Assembly: GCF_009758415.1 (NCBI RefSeq)
Contig: NZ_WQRF01000001.1
Location: forward strand, 682,001 to 746,000
Direction: 5' to 3'
DNA: 64,000 nt
Origin: Devosia marina
GTDB lineage: Bacteria; Pseudomonadota; Alphaproteobacteria; Rhizobiales; Devosiaceae
This document shows positions 33,992 to 44,288 of the stretch, in pieces (position 1 is the first letter of the stretch; every line of letters starts with the position of its first letter). A model generated the notes under the pieces. That model was given only the letters and a program-made list of their open reading frames with translations. It was not told the origin of the DNA and did no database searches. Position numbers and translations under genes: made by a program.

Positions 33992-35371
33992 TTAGTGGTG
34001 GTGCTCTTCCGGAACCTCGTCCTCGTCAGCCTGGATCAGCTTGGCGAGTTCCTCGCGGGTCATCTTCTTGTCGGTGACTTCACCCAACTCGATGATGTGG
34101 TCGACGACCTTGTTCTCGAAGATCGGGGCGCGCAGGCTGGCAAGGGCTTGCGGGTTCTTGCGGTAATAGTCGTAAACCTGCTGTTCCTGGCCCGGGAAGC
34201 GGCGCACTTCGGCGATCAGAGCCTGCTGGTGCTCTTCGTCAGTCACCTGAACCTCATTGGTGTTGCCGATTTCGGCAACGACCAGGCCCAGGCGCACGCG
34301 ACGCTCGGCGATCCGGCGATACTGTTCCTTGGCAGCCTCCTCGGTGGTGCCTTCGTCTTCGAAGGACCGGCCATGGTGCTCGATCTCGTGCACGACGCGC
34401 TGCCAGATCGTGTTGAACTCGGCGTCGACCAGCTGGGCCGGCACCTCGAACTTGTGACCGTCGTCCAGCGCATCCAGCACCTGGCGCTTCAAGTGCTGGC
34501 GGCCCATCGATGCCAGCGCGTTTTCCATCTGGTCACGGACGGCCTTGCGCAGTGCGGCCACATCTTCCAGACCCAGGCGCTTGGCGAACTCGTCGTCCAG
34601 TTCGCCTTCATTGGGGCCATCGACATGCAGAATGGTGACCTCGAAAGTCGCCTTCTTGCCGGCTAGATCTTCGTTCTGGTAGTCCTCGGGGAAGGTCACC
34701 TTCACTTCGCCGGTCTGGCCCTTCTTCATGCCCACAAGCTGCTCTTCGAAGCCGGGGATGAACTCGCCCGAACCGATAGTCAGGTGCGCATGGTCGGACG
34801 AGCCACCCTCGAATTCCTTGCCGTCGATCTTGCCAACAAAGCTAAGGCCCAGTCGGTCGCCATCGGCAACGACAGCGTCTTCGCCCTTGTCGGTATAGCC
34901 GCGGTTCTGCGCGAACACGCGCTTCACTTCGGCATCGACTTCCTCTTCGGAAACTTCGACCACCGGCTTGTTGAGCTTGACGCCCTTGATGTCCATCAGC
35001 GTGACGGGCGGCAGCACTTCATATTCGACTTCAAAAGCGAGATCGGCCTTGCCATCGAGCACGTCATTGATGACGCTCTGATCGTCCGGCAGGTCAACCT
35101 TGGGCTGCGCGGCGGCACGTTCTTCGCGCTTGTCCAGCGTGTCTGAAACGGTCGCATTGATCGCGTCGGTCATGACTTCCGACATGGCCGAGCGGCCATA
35201 GACCTTCTTCAGGTGCGAGGTGGGCACCTTGCCGGGACGGAAGCCCTTGATATTGGCCTGGCCCTTGAGCTCCTCGAGCTTGACGTCCAGGCGCGAATTG
35301 AGGTCCGCGGCCGGGATTGTGACGCTCAGCTTGCGCTTCAGGCCTTCGTTGAGGGTTTCTGTTACCTGCAT
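33992..35371 (-). CDS. tig: Trigger factor, ribosome-associated chaperone
   Basis: Folds nascent chains at the ribosome exit. 459 residues: N-terminal ribosome-binding domain MQVTETLNEGLKRKLSVTIP with the signature GFRPGKVPTSHLKKVYG (about 43-59), a FKBP-type PPIase domain (about 155-250; GDRLGLSFVGKIDGKEFEGG) and a helical C-terminal domain ending in acidic EDEVPEEHHH. The ATG at 35369-35371 is upstream of the conserved start. A tRNA-Leu gene precedes it on the same strand. Confidence 0.96.
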   Translation of the reverse strand: MQVTETLNEGLKRKLSVTIPAADLNSRLDVKLEELKGQANIKGFRPGKVPTSHLKKVYGRSAMSEVMTDAINATVSDTLDKREERAAAQPKVDLPDDQSVINDVLDGKADLAFEVEYEVLPPVTLMDIKGVKLNKPVVEVSEEEVDAEVKRVFAQNRGYTDKGEDAVVADGDRLGLSFVGKIDGKEFEGGSSDHAHLTIGSGEFIPGFEEQLVGMKKGQTGEVKVTFPEDYQNEDLAGKKATFEVTILHVDGPNEGELDDEFAKRLGLEDVAALRKAVRDQMENALASMGRQHLKRQVLDALDDGHKFEVPAQLVDAEFNTIWQRVVHEIEHHGRSFEDEGTTEEAAKEQYRRIAERRVRLGLVVAEIGNTNEVQVTDEEHQQALIAEVRRFPGQEQQVYDYYRKNPQALASLRAPIFENKVVDHIIELGEVTDKKMTREELAKLIQADEDEVPEEHHH

Positions 35372-35417
35372 TGGGGTCTGATCCCGTATTGATTAATAGT
35401 GTTGGCCGAAGGCCATA

Positions 35418-35502
35418 TGGTGCGGGTGAGAGGACTCGAACCTCCACGCCTTGCGGCGCTGGAACCTAAATCCAGTGCGTCTACCAGTTCCGCCACACCC
35501 GC
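35418..35502 (-). tRNA. tRNA-Leu (anticodon UAG)
   Basis: 85-base class II tRNA on the minus strand with acceptor GCGGGTG / CACCCGC, anticodon stem CTGGA-TCCAG around TTTAGGT (anticodon TAG), a long variable arm (GCGCCGCAAGGCGT), T-loop TTCGAGT and encoded CCA. Confidence 0.96.
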
Positions 35503-35732
35503 AAGGGTCCCCGTCGGCCGGGTTGGCGATGCATCTATATGAAGAGTGTAAGCCAGTCAAAGCTTGATTGGCGCGCCGTCACGCTACCGGACCGCCCAAT
35601 TGTGCGGCAATTGCAAATTTGCGTTCCGGCAAAAATGAGCAGAAAGTGACCTTTCCGCCCATTTTTTAATCAGCTGTCGCGTGGCGGCCGGTTGGAGCAG
35701 TGTCTGCGGAGCCAGTTAAGGTATTGGAATAA

Positions 35733-36158
<426 letters not shown>

Positions 36159-36228
36159 GACCCTCCCTCTCTGACGCACCGCGCCAAACTCAACAACAAG
36201 CATTCCGCATTTGACAGGGGAAGACCTA

Positions 36229-37638
36229 ATGACCACCGGAAGCGATATTGTTCAGCGTATTAAGGACGAGAACATCAAATACCTCGATGTGCGCTTCACC
36301 GACCTGCGCGGTAAGCTCCAGCACGTCACCATGGACGCCTCGGTGGTGGACGCCGACATGTTCGAAGAAGGTGTGATGTTCGACGGCTCCTCGATCGCGG
36401 GCTGGAAGGCCATCAACGAAAGCGACATGGTGCTGATGCCCGACCCGGACTCCGCCTATATGGATCCGTTCTTTGCAGCGCCGACCCTTGCGGTTAACTG
36501 CGACATTCTTGAGCCGGCCACCTACCAGCCCTACAACCGCGACCCGCGCAGCATCGCCAAGAAGGCAGAAGCCCTGGTCAAGTCTTCGGGTGTTGGCGAC
36601 TCTGTGGTGTTCGGTCCTGAGCCCGAATTCTTCATCTTCGACGATGTGAAGTACTCCACCTCGACCTATAACGTTGGCTTCTCCGTTGATCACTCCGAAC
36701 TGCCGATCAACAGCAATGCCGACTATGAAGGCGGCAATAACGGTCACCATATTGGCCTGAAGAAGGGCTACTTCCCGGTTCCGCCGCTCGACAGCGCCCA
36801 GGACATGCGCGGCGAGATGCTCGAAGCCATGGGCTCGATGGGCGTCATCATCGAAAAGCACCACCACGAAGTGGCCTCGGCCCAGCACGAGCTCGGCATG
36901 AAGTTCAAGCCGATGATCCAATCGGCCGATGACGTCCTGCTCTACAAATATGCCGTGCAGCAGGTTGCCAATGCCTATGGCAAGACCGCAACCTTCATGC
37001 CCAAGCCCGTCTATGGCGACAACGGCTCGGGCATGCACTGCCACCAGTCGATCTGGAAGGACGGCAAGCCGCTCTTCGCCGGTGATCAGTATGCTGGTCT
37101 GTCGATGGAGTGCCTCTACTACATCGGAGGCGTGATCAAGCACGCGAAGGCCATCAACGCCTTCACCAACCCGACAACCAACTCCTACAAGCGTCTGGTG
37201 CCGGGCTTTGAAGCTCCTGTGCTGCTGGCCTACTCGGCTCGCAATCGTTCGGCGTCCTGCCGTATCCCGTTTGGTCAGTCGCCCAAGTCCAAGCGCGTCG
37301 AAGTGCGCTTCCCCGATCCGATGGCCAACCCTTATCTGGCGTTCACCGCGCTGCTGATGGCCGGCCTCGACGGCATCAAGAACAAGATCCACCCGGGCGA
37401 CCCGATGGACAAGGATCTCTACGAGCTGCCCAAGGAAGAGCTCAAGGAAATCCCGACCGTTTCCGGCTCGCTGCGCGAAGCGCTGGACAGCCTTTCGGCC
37501 GACCGCGACTTCCTCAAGGTGGGTGGCGTCATGGATGATGACTTCATCGACAGCTACATCGACCTTAAGATGCAGGAAGTGGTCAAGTTCGAGCACACAC
37601 CGCATCCGGTCGAGTACGAGATGTACTACTCCGCCTAA
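36229..37638 (+). CDS. glnA: Glutamine synthetase, type I
   Basis: Makes glutamine from glutamate, ammonia and ATP. The ATG at 36229 follows GGGGAAG and gives 469 residues, the standard GSI length. Signatures are [10 protein letters not shown], the ATP-binding [16 protein letters not shown] and [17 protein letters not shown]. Tyr398 in KDLYELP is the adenylylation site, so activity is likely controlled by GlnE with P-II. It shares the sigma54 promoter with glnB unless an internal promoter exists. Confidence 0.97.
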   Translation: MTTGSDIVQRIKDENIKYLDVRFTDLRGKLQHVTMDASVVDADMFEEGVMFDGSSIAGWKAINESDMVLMPDPDSAYMDPFFAAPTLAVNCDILEPATYQPYNRDPRSIAKKAEALVKSSGVGDSVVFGPEPEFFIFDDVKYSTSTYNVGFSVDHSELPINSNADYEGGNNGHHIGLKKGYFPVPPLDSAQDMRGEMLEAMGSMGVIIEKHHHEVASAQHELGMKFKPMIQSADDVLLYKYAVQQVANAYGKTATFMPKPVYGDNGSGMHCHQSIWKDGKPLFAGDQYAGLSMECLYYIGGVIKHAKAINAFTNPTTNSYKRLVPGFEAPVLLAYSARNRSASCRIPFGQSPKSKRVEVRFPDPMANPYLAFTALLMAGLDGIKNKIHPGDPMDKDLYELPKEELKEIPTVSGSLREALDSLSADRDFLKVGGVMDDDFIDSYIDLKMQEVVKFEHTPHPVEYEMYYSA

Positions 37639-37661
37639 GTCGAGCGGACATAAAAACAGGG

Positions 37662-37689
37662 AAGGGGCCTTTCGGGCCCCTTTCTTTTT
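37662..37689 (+). terminator. Rho-independent terminator of glnBA
   Basis: 8-bp stem AAGGGGCC / GGCCCCTT with TTTCG loop followed by TCTTTTT. Confidence 0.88.
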
Positions 37690-37722
37690 AGCTCTGCAAA
37701 GCCGCTTGGTGTCGAAACGCCG

Positions 37723-38421
37723 TCAGACCGCCTTGAAGGTCCGGCGCATCACATCGCGCCATTCATCCGGGGCCTCCAGGAGCCCCTCCAGGTGATCGGC
37801 ATTCTGCGGCTCGAAGAAGCGCACCGCAAAGCCGAAATCGAATAGGCGCACCACTTCGCCAGTGACCCGGCCAACGGTGACGATCTCTCCGACCTCGGGT
37901 TGAAAGGCCGCCGATACCGCAGCCCCGGAGATCGAATAGTCAACGATCAGGCAGGGTTGGGACCAATTGTCCGGGCGCGCGATCACGGTGCGTGGATTGC
38001 TTGGCATTATGCGCTGGGCCGCTCGCCGGTCCGTCTCTGCCGTCCAGAGCTTCTCGCTGAAACTGGTGATGCGGGCATTGAGACGATCACGTCCTGCAGC
38101 ATCGTGCTCGATACTCACTGCGAACCCGTCTTCGAACTGGCGGGTGACCTGGCCGGTCAGGGTGCCGAAGGAGTTGAAACTGGTTGTAACCTGCTCACCC
38201 ATTTGCGGAATGACGGGGGCCGTGAGCCGCAGACTGTCGCTGGCAATCATGCGAAGCCGGCAGGCGAACAGGTTGATTCCGGGGTGGGTTGGTTGTTCGC
38301 CGATGACATAGCGTCCCGCCACGCTGGCGATACCGTGCAAGGCAATTGTTGGACGTTCCAGAACTTCGGGCAATTCCGACCTCCCTCTGGTGGTCGAAAG
38401 AGCATGCATCAGCCCCGTCAA
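37723..38421 (-). CDS. PilZ domain protein 1
   Basis: A 232-residue cytoplasmic protein with a C-terminal PilZ domain: the c-di-GMP arginine motif RRAAQR (132-137) and the second motif DYSISG (161-166), both complete, so c-di-GMP binding is likely. The N-terminal half (about 20-115) looks like a second, degenerate PilZ-like beta barrel (VTTSFNSFGTLTGQVTRQF). It lies in tandem with a paralogue at 38478-39134 on the same strand. The start may be an internal ATG. Confidence 0.82.
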   Translation of the reverse strand: MTGLMHALSTTRGRSELPEVLERPTIALHGIASVAGRYVIGEQPTHPGINLFACRLRMIASDSLRLTAPVIPQMGEQVTTSFNSFGTLTGQVTRQFEDGFAVSIEHDAAGRDRLNARITSFSEKLWTAETDRRAAQRIMPSNPRTVIARPDNWSQPCLIVDYSISGAAVSAAFQPEVGEIVTVGRVTGEVVRLFDFGFAVRFFEPQNADHLEGLLEAPDEWRDVMRRTFKAV

Positions 38422-38477
38422 CGCGGCATTGCACGTATTGATCGCATTTTATCGAGATCGGTGACCAATGGCATACG

Positions 38478-39134
38478 CTACGGCGTGGGCGCAATGGCGG
38501 GCTTGATCAGGTGCTCAAGCTCTTCGAACGCCTGGGGCTGGATAAACTGGAGTGCGGACCCGACCTCGAGGTGACGTACCACCCGGCCGACTATGCGGCC
38601 CAGCGCCATCGGCGTGCCCAGCTCTGGCCAGCAATGGGCGGAAACGGCGGCCCACGAACGAGACATGTCGATCACGAAACAGGGCAGGCGTTGACCATCC
38701 GCCAAAACGATTGTGCTACGCGGGTCGCGTGGCTGAACGCGCTTGTGCTCGCGCTTGTCCGGCACCTGCGCATGCACATGCCTTTTCTGCCACTCGATCT
38801 TGGCCGCCAGTTTCTCGCGCTCATTGGCATTCATATGCAGTTCGGCAACGAAGCCCGATGCCAGCCGGCGCGTTATGCGTCCACGTAGCATGCCGAACTC
38901 AGTGAAGTGACAGGAAACTCTCTCCCCCTCTTTTCCAACTACAGGCCCGACGGAAACCAGTAAGCGGGTGGAGATTGAGCAGAGCCGGCAGGCGTAGACC
39001 GGAATCCTGCTATTGTCGCCTTGGCGGCGCTCCGGCAGGGCATAGCGTCCCGCCAGCGCCCCAATGAAACGGACATCATGTAAGCTGGCCTTTGCGCCCA
39101 GGCCGCGGCCATCTAATGTGGCGATCAATGACAT
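38478..39134 (-). CDS. PilZ domain protein 2, degenerate second motif
   Basis: A 218-residue paralogue of the neighbouring protein with the same layout: N-terminal barrel with YACRLCSISTRLLVSVGPVV and C-terminal PilZ region. The arginine motif is kept (KREHKR, Arg128 and Arg132) but the second motif reads DMSRSW (156-161), lacking the glycine. c-di-GMP binding is therefore doubtful. The ATG at 39132-39134 follows GGGAGGGGGG; an in-frame TTG at 39149 is inside that site. The pair probably arose by duplication and is likely co-transcribed. Confidence 0.78.
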   Translation of the reverse strand: MSLIATLDGRGLGAKASLHDVRFIGALAGRYALPERRQGDNSRIPVYACRLCSISTRLLVSVGPVVGKEGERVSCHFTEFGMLRGRITRRLASGFVAELHMNANEREKLAAKIEWQKRHVHAQVPDKREHKRVQPRDPRSTIVLADGQRLPCFVIDMSRSWAAVSAHCWPELGTPMALGRIVGRVVRHLEVGSALQFIQPQAFEELEHLIKPAIAPTP

Positions 39135-39263
39135 GGGCCCCCCTCCCAACTGTCACTATCGAAACCAATCTGAAGGTTACACTTTAAGGAGTTTTCCCAA
39201 TCGATATTCAAATGGCGCATCCGATGTAAATTTGTTCCTAATCTGAAGTTTCCAATCGTTCAC

Positions 39264-40757
39264 ATGTCCAAATTCGGCTACCCAGACGCCCACCAGCACC
39301 CAGATGCCCTTTTGACTCCCGCGGAAATGGCACAAGCCGACCGTCTGGCGGTGCAGTCTGGTATTGCGTCCCTGGACCTGATGGAACAAGCCGGCCGGGC
39401 GGTTGTCGATTTGATCGCCGCCACGTACTCACGCTTGCCGGTCCTGGTGCTGTGCGGACCTGGCAATAATGGCGGCGATGGCTTCGTCGTCGCCCGCCTG
39501 CTGCAGGACATGGGTTGGCCGGTGCGTCTCTGGATGTCCACGGACCAGACACGCCTGCGTGGCGATGCTGCAGAAATGGCGGCCCGCTGGACGGGATCAT
39601 GCGAGACAGGTCCGTTGGCGCTCGAAGGGGCTGCCCTGGTCGTGGACGCCTTGCTCGGTGCTGGCCTCGACCGGGACATCACTGGGCCGCTTGGCGCGGT
39701 CATAGAGGCCGTCAACAAATCCGTGCTGCCCGTCGTCAGCATCGACGTGCCCAGCGGCGTCGATGGCGCCACCGGCGCGGTCAGGGGCATCGCAGTCAAC
39801 GCCGATGCGACCGTAACCTTCTTTCGACGCAAGCCCGGCCACCTGCTGATGCCGGGGCGCGATCTGTGCGGCAGGTTGACCCTTGCCGATATCGGCATAC
39901 CCAATAGTGTCCTGGATGCAATCGGGCCGCAGACCTGGCGCAACGCGCCAGGTCTGTGGGCGCTGCCCAGCCCGGCGAGCGATAGCCACAAGTTTGATCG
40001 CGGACATGTCGTAGTCCTGTCCGGCGGCCTATTGCAGACCGGTGCAGCGCGTTTGTCGGCGATGGGCGCCATCAGGATCGGTGCAGGTCTCGTTACGCTT
40101 TTTGGTGCCGAAGACGCGCTCAGGGTCCACGCAACCCATGTTACAGCCATCATGCTTCGACCGGCGTCGTCTGCCGAAGACACCGCAGCAATCCTTGCGG
40201 ACGAGCGGCACAATGCCTGCGTCATCGGTCCAGCGGCCGGCATCGGCCCGGCAACCATTGCGCATGTCGATGCTGCACTGGCTGCAAAAACAGCGCTGGT
40301 GCTGGACGCCGACGCCTTGACCAGTTTCGCCGACCGACCGGACAAATTGTTCAGTCAGATCCATCGGCGAGCCGCGCCAGTCGTGTTGACGCCCCATGAA
40401 GGCGAATTTGCCCGGCTCTTCTCCGGTCTTGAGGGCGACAAGCTGGCGCGCGCGCGCGCCGCGGCCAGCCGATCAGGTGCTTATGTAATTCTGAAAGGGC
40501 GCGACACCGTCATCGCCGCACCTGACGGTCGTGCTGCAATCAACGACAATGCTCCATACTGGCTCGGAACGGCGGGGGCAGGGGATGTTCTCGCCGGCAT
40601 GGCCGCCGGACTGCTCGCCCAGGGCATGCCGGGATTTGAAGCGGCCAGCGCCGCCGTTTGGCTACATGCTGAGGCGGCCAACCGCTTCGGCGGCCCGGGC
40701 ATGCTGAGCGATGACCTTCCTCCCTTGCTGCCCAACCTGCTCGCCACACTCCAATAG
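39264..40757 (+). CDS. nnr: Bifunctional NAD(P)H-hydrate repair enzyme (epimerase and dehydratase)
   Basis: Repairs damaged NAD(P)HX. The 497-residue protein fuses an N-terminal YjeF_N epimerase (about 10-215; [20 protein letters not shown]) to a C-terminal ADP-dependent dehydratase of the ribokinase fold (about 230-490) with [13 protein letters not shown] and the active-site [16 protein letters not shown]. In several alphaproteobacteria this gene sits near glnB-glnA; here the two PilZ genes lie between. Confidence 0.94.
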   Translation: MSKFGYPDAHQHPDALLTPAEMAQADRLAVQSGIASLDLMEQAGRAVVDLIAATYSRLPVLVLCGPGNNGGDGFVVARLLQDMGWPVRLWMSTDQTRLRGDAAEMAARWTGSCETGPLALEGAALVVDALLGAGLDRDITGPLGAVIEAVNKSVLPVVSIDVPSGVDGATGAVRGIAVNADATVTFFRRKPGHLLMPGRDLCGRLTLADIGIPNSVLDAIGPQTWRNAPGLWALPSPASDSHKFDRGHVVVLSGGLLQTGAARLSAMGAIRIGAGLVTLFGAEDALRVHATHVTAIMLRPASSAEDTAAILADERHNACVIGPAAGIGPATIAHVDAALAAKTALVLDADALTSFADRPDKLFSQIHRRAAPVVLTPHEGEFARLFSGLEGDKLARARAAASRSGAYVILKGRDTVIAAPDGRAAINDNAPYWLGTAGAGDVLAGMAAGLLAQGMPGFEAASAAVWLHAEAANRFGGPGMLSDDLPPLLPNLLATLQ

Positions 40758-40921
40758 AAGGCGAGTCGGGTTGCTGACACGCCTTGTCACTTCGTCGGCT
40801 CATTGCCGCCTTTGTCTTGCTGCCGAAAGTCGGTTTGACTACACCAGCTGGATCGACCGGGCTTGGCCTTAACTGCCTTTCAGGTCCTATCCCATGCGGT
40901 GCGTGTGTCTGGAGTTGCCCG

Positions 40922-42121
40922 ATGAACAAGGCGCTGGTCGTCATTCTTGCCGCAGTCATGCTCGATGCCGTGGGTATCGGTCTGATCTTCCCCATTCTGC
41001 CCGCGCTGTTGCGCGATGTGGGCCACACTACTGACATCGCCATGCTTTTGGGCGTCATGCTGGCGCTCTACTCGGCCTGTCAGTTTCTGTTCTCGCCCAT
41101 CCTTGGCGTATTGAGCGACCGATTCGGCCGGCGGCCGGTCCTGTTGGTCTCATTGGCGGGTGCGGCCATCGACTATCTGGTCATGGCCTTTGCTCCGGAG
41201 CTCTGGTTGCTGGTGATCGGTCGCGCCATTGCTGGCATCACCAGCGCCAATATGGCGGTAGCGACCGCCTACATCACCGATATTTCGACTGAAGAACAAA
41301 GGGCCCGGCGATTCGGCCTGTTCCATGCCATGTTCGGAATCGGCTTCATTGTCGGCCCCGTGCTGGGCGGCATACTTGGCGATATCTGGCTGCGTTCGCC
41401 CTTCCTGATCGCCGCGATTCTCAACGCCGCCAACTTCGCACTGGCGCTGTTCCTGCTACCTGAATCCCGTCCCGGCCAGAAGGGTACACGCTTCACCTGG
41501 AGCACGCTTAACCCTTTCAAGCCACTGGCGTGGGCGCTGACGTTCAAAGCGCTGATTCCGCTCATGGCGATCTATCTCATCATGAATCTCGTCGGCACCG
41601 TCTATGGCAGCATCTGGGCTATCTTCAGCGAAGACGTTTTTGCCTGGAACGGCATGATGATCGGGTTGTCCCTGGGGGCATATGGTCTCTTGCACGCCAT
41701 CGCGCAGGCCTTCCTCACCGGCCCCGCTGTGGCGCGGCTGGGTGAACGCTGGGCGCTTTTGCTGGGCATGGCCTGCGAGATCACCGCCATGCTGGTCATG
41801 GCCCTGTCCGGGCAAGGCTGGCTGGTCTTTGTCATCATGCCAATATTCGCCCTCGGCGGCATTGGCATGCCGGCTCTTCAATCCTTACTGACCCGGCAGG
41901 TCGATTCGGAACGGCAGGGCCAGTTGCAGGGCGTCCTGGCGAGCCTGGTCAGCCTCGCATCGGTGTTCGGGCCGCTCTTCTTCTCCATGACCTATCATGG
42001 CCTGCGTCCGAGCTGGCCGGGCGCGATTTGGCTGGTCGCGATCTGCATTTATCTCCTGGCGGTACCGCTGATGATGGGTATCCGGCGCACCTTGACTGTG
42101 CAAACGGTGCACCCCGGCTAG
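40922..42121 (+). CDS. TetA-like MFS drug:proton antiporter
   Basis: A 399-residue inner-membrane protein of 12 transmembrane segments, close in pattern to the TetA (class A/C) tetracycline efflux pumps: LDAVGIGLIFPILPALLRDV in TM1, motif A GVLSDRFGRRPVLL, LVSLAGAAIDYLVMAFAPE, GRAIAGITSANMAVATAYI, and RQVDSERQGQLQG near the C-terminus. The ATG at 40922 follows GGAG. No tetR-type repressor lies next to it and there is no mobile element, so it looks like a resident pump whose substrate is unknown. Confidence 0.85.
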   Translation: MNKALVVILAAVMLDAVGIGLIFPILPALLRDVGHTTDIAMLLGVMLALYSACQFLFSPILGVLSDRFGRRPVLLVSLAGAAIDYLVMAFAPELWLLVIGRAIAGITSANMAVATAYITDISTEEQRARRFGLFHAMFGIGFIVGPVLGGILGDIWLRSPFLIAAILNAANFALALFLLPESRPGQKGTRFTWSTLNPFKPLAWALTFKALIPLMAIYLIMNLVGTVYGSIWAIFSEDVFAWNGMMIGLSLGAYGLLHAIAQAFLTGPAVARLGERWALLLGMACEITAMLVMALSGQGWLVFVIMPIFALGGIGMPALQSLLTRQVDSERQGQLQGVLASLVSLASVFGPLFFSMTYHGLRPSWPGAIWLVAICIYLLAVPLMMGIRRTLTVQTVHPG

Positions 42122-42137
42122 GCAAAACGGGGACAAT

Positions 42138-42158
42138 CCCCGGAATACGGGGCTTTTT
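42138..42158 (+). terminator. Terminator after the MFS gene
   Basis: CCCCG-GAATA-CGGGG stem followed by CTTTTT, 17 bases past the stop codon. Confidence 0.7.
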
Positions 42159-42322
42159 GCCCAATGCGGGCTTGCGGGGGCGTTTTTTCCGGTTCATTAA
42201 CAGCTTTGCACCGTCGGGCAGCCGAAAACCCCCGGATTTCCTTGCGCCAAGCGCAGAATCACAAAAGGTTGTCGGCGTTTTCGTTCGCCAGAGACGGCGG
42301 GCATTCACTGTGAGGAAACGCT

Positions 42323-42595
42323 ATGAACAAAAACGATCTGGTTGGCGTCGTTGCCGACAAGGCTACGATCACCAAGGCACAGGCCGCCGAAGCGGTTGAC
42401 GCAGTGTTCGAAGCCATTACTGCTGCTCTCAAGGGCGGCGACGAAGTTCGTCTGGTCGGTTTCGGCACCTTTGCCGTCTCCCAGCGCAAGGCTTCGACCG
42501 GCCGCAATCCGGCCACTGGTGCCGAGATTCAGATTCCGGCTTCGAACCAGGCGAAGTTCAAGCCCGGTAAGGGTCTTAAGGACGCCATCAACTAA
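42323..42595 (+). CDS. hup: HU family DNA-binding protein
   Basis: Nucleoid protein bending DNA without sequence preference. 90 residues starting MNKNDLVGVVADKATITKAQ, with the arm signature GFGTFAVSQRKASTGRNPATG and ending GKGLKDAIN. The ATG follows GAGGAAACG. It is monocistronic and has its own terminator. Confidence 0.96.
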   Translation: MNKNDLVGVVADKATITKAQAAEAVDAVFEAITAALKGGDEVRLVGFGTFAVSQRKASTGRNPATGAEIQIPASNQAKFKPGKGLKDAIN

Positions 42596-42622
42596 GATTG
42601 CGTTCTGCCGGACTTTGGCAAT

Positions 42623-42655
42623 CGGTCCCGTGCGATTTCGCCGGGGCCGTTTCTA
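42623..42655 (+). terminator. Terminator of the HU gene
   Basis: Stem CGGTCCCG / CGGGGCCG (one G-U pair) with an inner GCG/CGC, then TTTCT. Confidence 0.65.
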
Positions 42656-42730
42656 TTCCTGCAAATGTCAGTTGACGGGCAGGGGCTTGCGCCCTAATCA
42701 GGGCGCCACTCAGTCGGCTCCGGCCGCTGT

Positions 42731-42806
<76 letters not shown>

Positions 42807-43020
42807 TTTACCTGCATTTGCGCAATAGGCCGATCATCCGGCCATCTGCGGGAGCCTTCCCGCAAGACCTGCAAAGCGGCGTCCCTATCCAATGTCCCCG
42901 CGATTGCGCTGTGCTGACCCAATGCATCAGCATTTTGCTCCTATCCCTTGATCTTAAAAAGTTATCCACAGCCCCGTCGGACAATTTAGCTTTTTCTGCG
43001 ACAGAATGCGGGCAGGGCGC

Positions 43021-43049
43021 TTGACTTCACAATAGGCGCCCAGTACATG
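43021..43049 (+). promoter_or_regulatory. Candidate promoter of tRNA-Asp
   Basis: TTGACT at 43021-43026, 17-base spacer and TACATG at 43044-43049, placing a start about 30 bases before the tRNA. The -10 match is weak. Confidence 0.35.
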
Positions 43050-43086
43050 GACGCCACGTTGCGCGAACGACTTGTTCGCAAGCGCT

Positions 43087-43163
<77 letters not shown>

Positions 43164-43315
43164 CCTTTTCCGTAACATTGTTGGTTTGGTTCAGGTTGGC
43201 GTCGCCGCGCATGAGCGGTGCCGTTCATCATATAGTCGTGAGCCGGGTGATCCGGCGTAACTTCGGGCGCATGATGACCGTATATGCTGGCAGATGTTCA
43301 GCATGAGGTTTCAAG

Positions 43316-44062
43316 ATGCCAGAAAGCCGGTCGCCACATTTCGCATTTGCAGGTCGTCTGCCACGCCGCCGCCTGCTGGCAGGCTTTGCCGCCTTGTCCG
43401 CCCTCGCCTTGCCTTTTGCCGCAGTGTCCCCGCAAGCACAGGAAGAGCCTGTGGTGATTCCGGCCCCGGCGTTGGATCTGGTCGAAACAGGCAATACCGC
43501 GACTGCTGTGTTCGCCGGCGGCTGCTTCTGGGGCGTCCAGGGCGTGTTCCAGCGGGTCAAGGGTGTCACCAACGCGGTCTCGGGCTATTCCGGGGGCGAG
43601 GCGTCCACCGCGACCTATGACAGGACCAACCGCGGGGACACCGGCCATGCCGAAACGGTCGAGATCTCATACGACCCGCGGATCGTCAGCTTTGGCGAAT
43701 TGATGCACGTCTATTTCTCGGTCGCGCACAACCCTACGCAGCTGAACTACCAGGGCCCCGACCGCGGCACACAATATCGCTCGACCATCTTCCCGCTAGA
43801 TGAGGACCAGCGCCGCGTCGCCCAGGCCTACATCGAACAATTGGACGCCACCGGCCTGTTCGAAGGGCCGGTCGTCACCACGCTCGAACCTTTCAAGGCC
43901 TTCTATCCGGCCGAGCAATACCATCAGGACTTCCTGACGCTCAATCCGGACTGGCCCTATATCGTGGTCCACGACCTGCCCAAGATCGTGGCCCTTGAAG
44001 AGATTTTTCCTGACAAGTTCCGGCCCGAGCCGGTGCTTGTGGGGATGTTGCCGACAAGCTGA
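43316..44062 (+). CDS. msrA: Exported peptide methionine-S-sulfoxide reductase A
   Basis: Reduces the S-form of methionine sulfoxide. The 248-residue protein has an N-terminal export signal with consecutive arginines (LPRRRLLAGFAALSALALPF), possibly a Tat signal, then the MsrA domain with GGCFWG (Cys70), GYSGGEASTATYDRT and TGHAETVEISYDP. This predicts a periplasmic MsrA protecting envelope proteins. No second resolving cysteine is evident near the C-terminus, so recycling may differ from that of cytoplasmic MsrA. The enzyme stands alone between tRNA-Asp and an outer membrane protein gene. Confidence 0.9.
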   Translation: MPESRSPHFAFAGRLPRRRLLAGFAALSALALPFAAVSPQAQEEPVVIPAPALDLVETGNTATAVFAGGCFWGVQGVFQRVKGVTNAVSGYSGGEASTATYDRTNRGDTGHAETVEISYDPRIVSFGELMHVYFSVAHNPTQLNYQGPDRGTQYRSTIFPLDEDQRRVAQAYIEQLDATGLFEGPVVTTLEPFKAFYPAEQYHQDFLTLNPDWPYIVVHDLPKIVALEEIFPDKFRPEPVLVGMLPTS

Positions 44063-44288
44063 TGGCTGAGTGTGGCCTTGTGGCCACATTGATTGGTTGC
44101 CCTATTCTGGCCCTCTGACTGTCGGCGTTTGGCCCTCAAAGGCCTGCAAAACCGGTCGTACGGCGACCCCGTCAAAGGCTGTGCAGACAGCCGAGAGCGT
44201 GGTCGCAGCAGAGGAAACCATCCCGGAACCCCCGCATGCAGGGGGACGTTCCGGCTCCATCAGATGGTTCAATACAAGGATGACGGCA

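Noticed and set aside
42962..42970. TTATCCACA, a perfect DnaA box, between tRNA-Val and tRNA-Asp
   Set aside because: A single box without a cluster, AT-rich unwinding region or dnaA/hemE neighbour. It could be chance or a DnaA titration site, but not an origin on this evidence.
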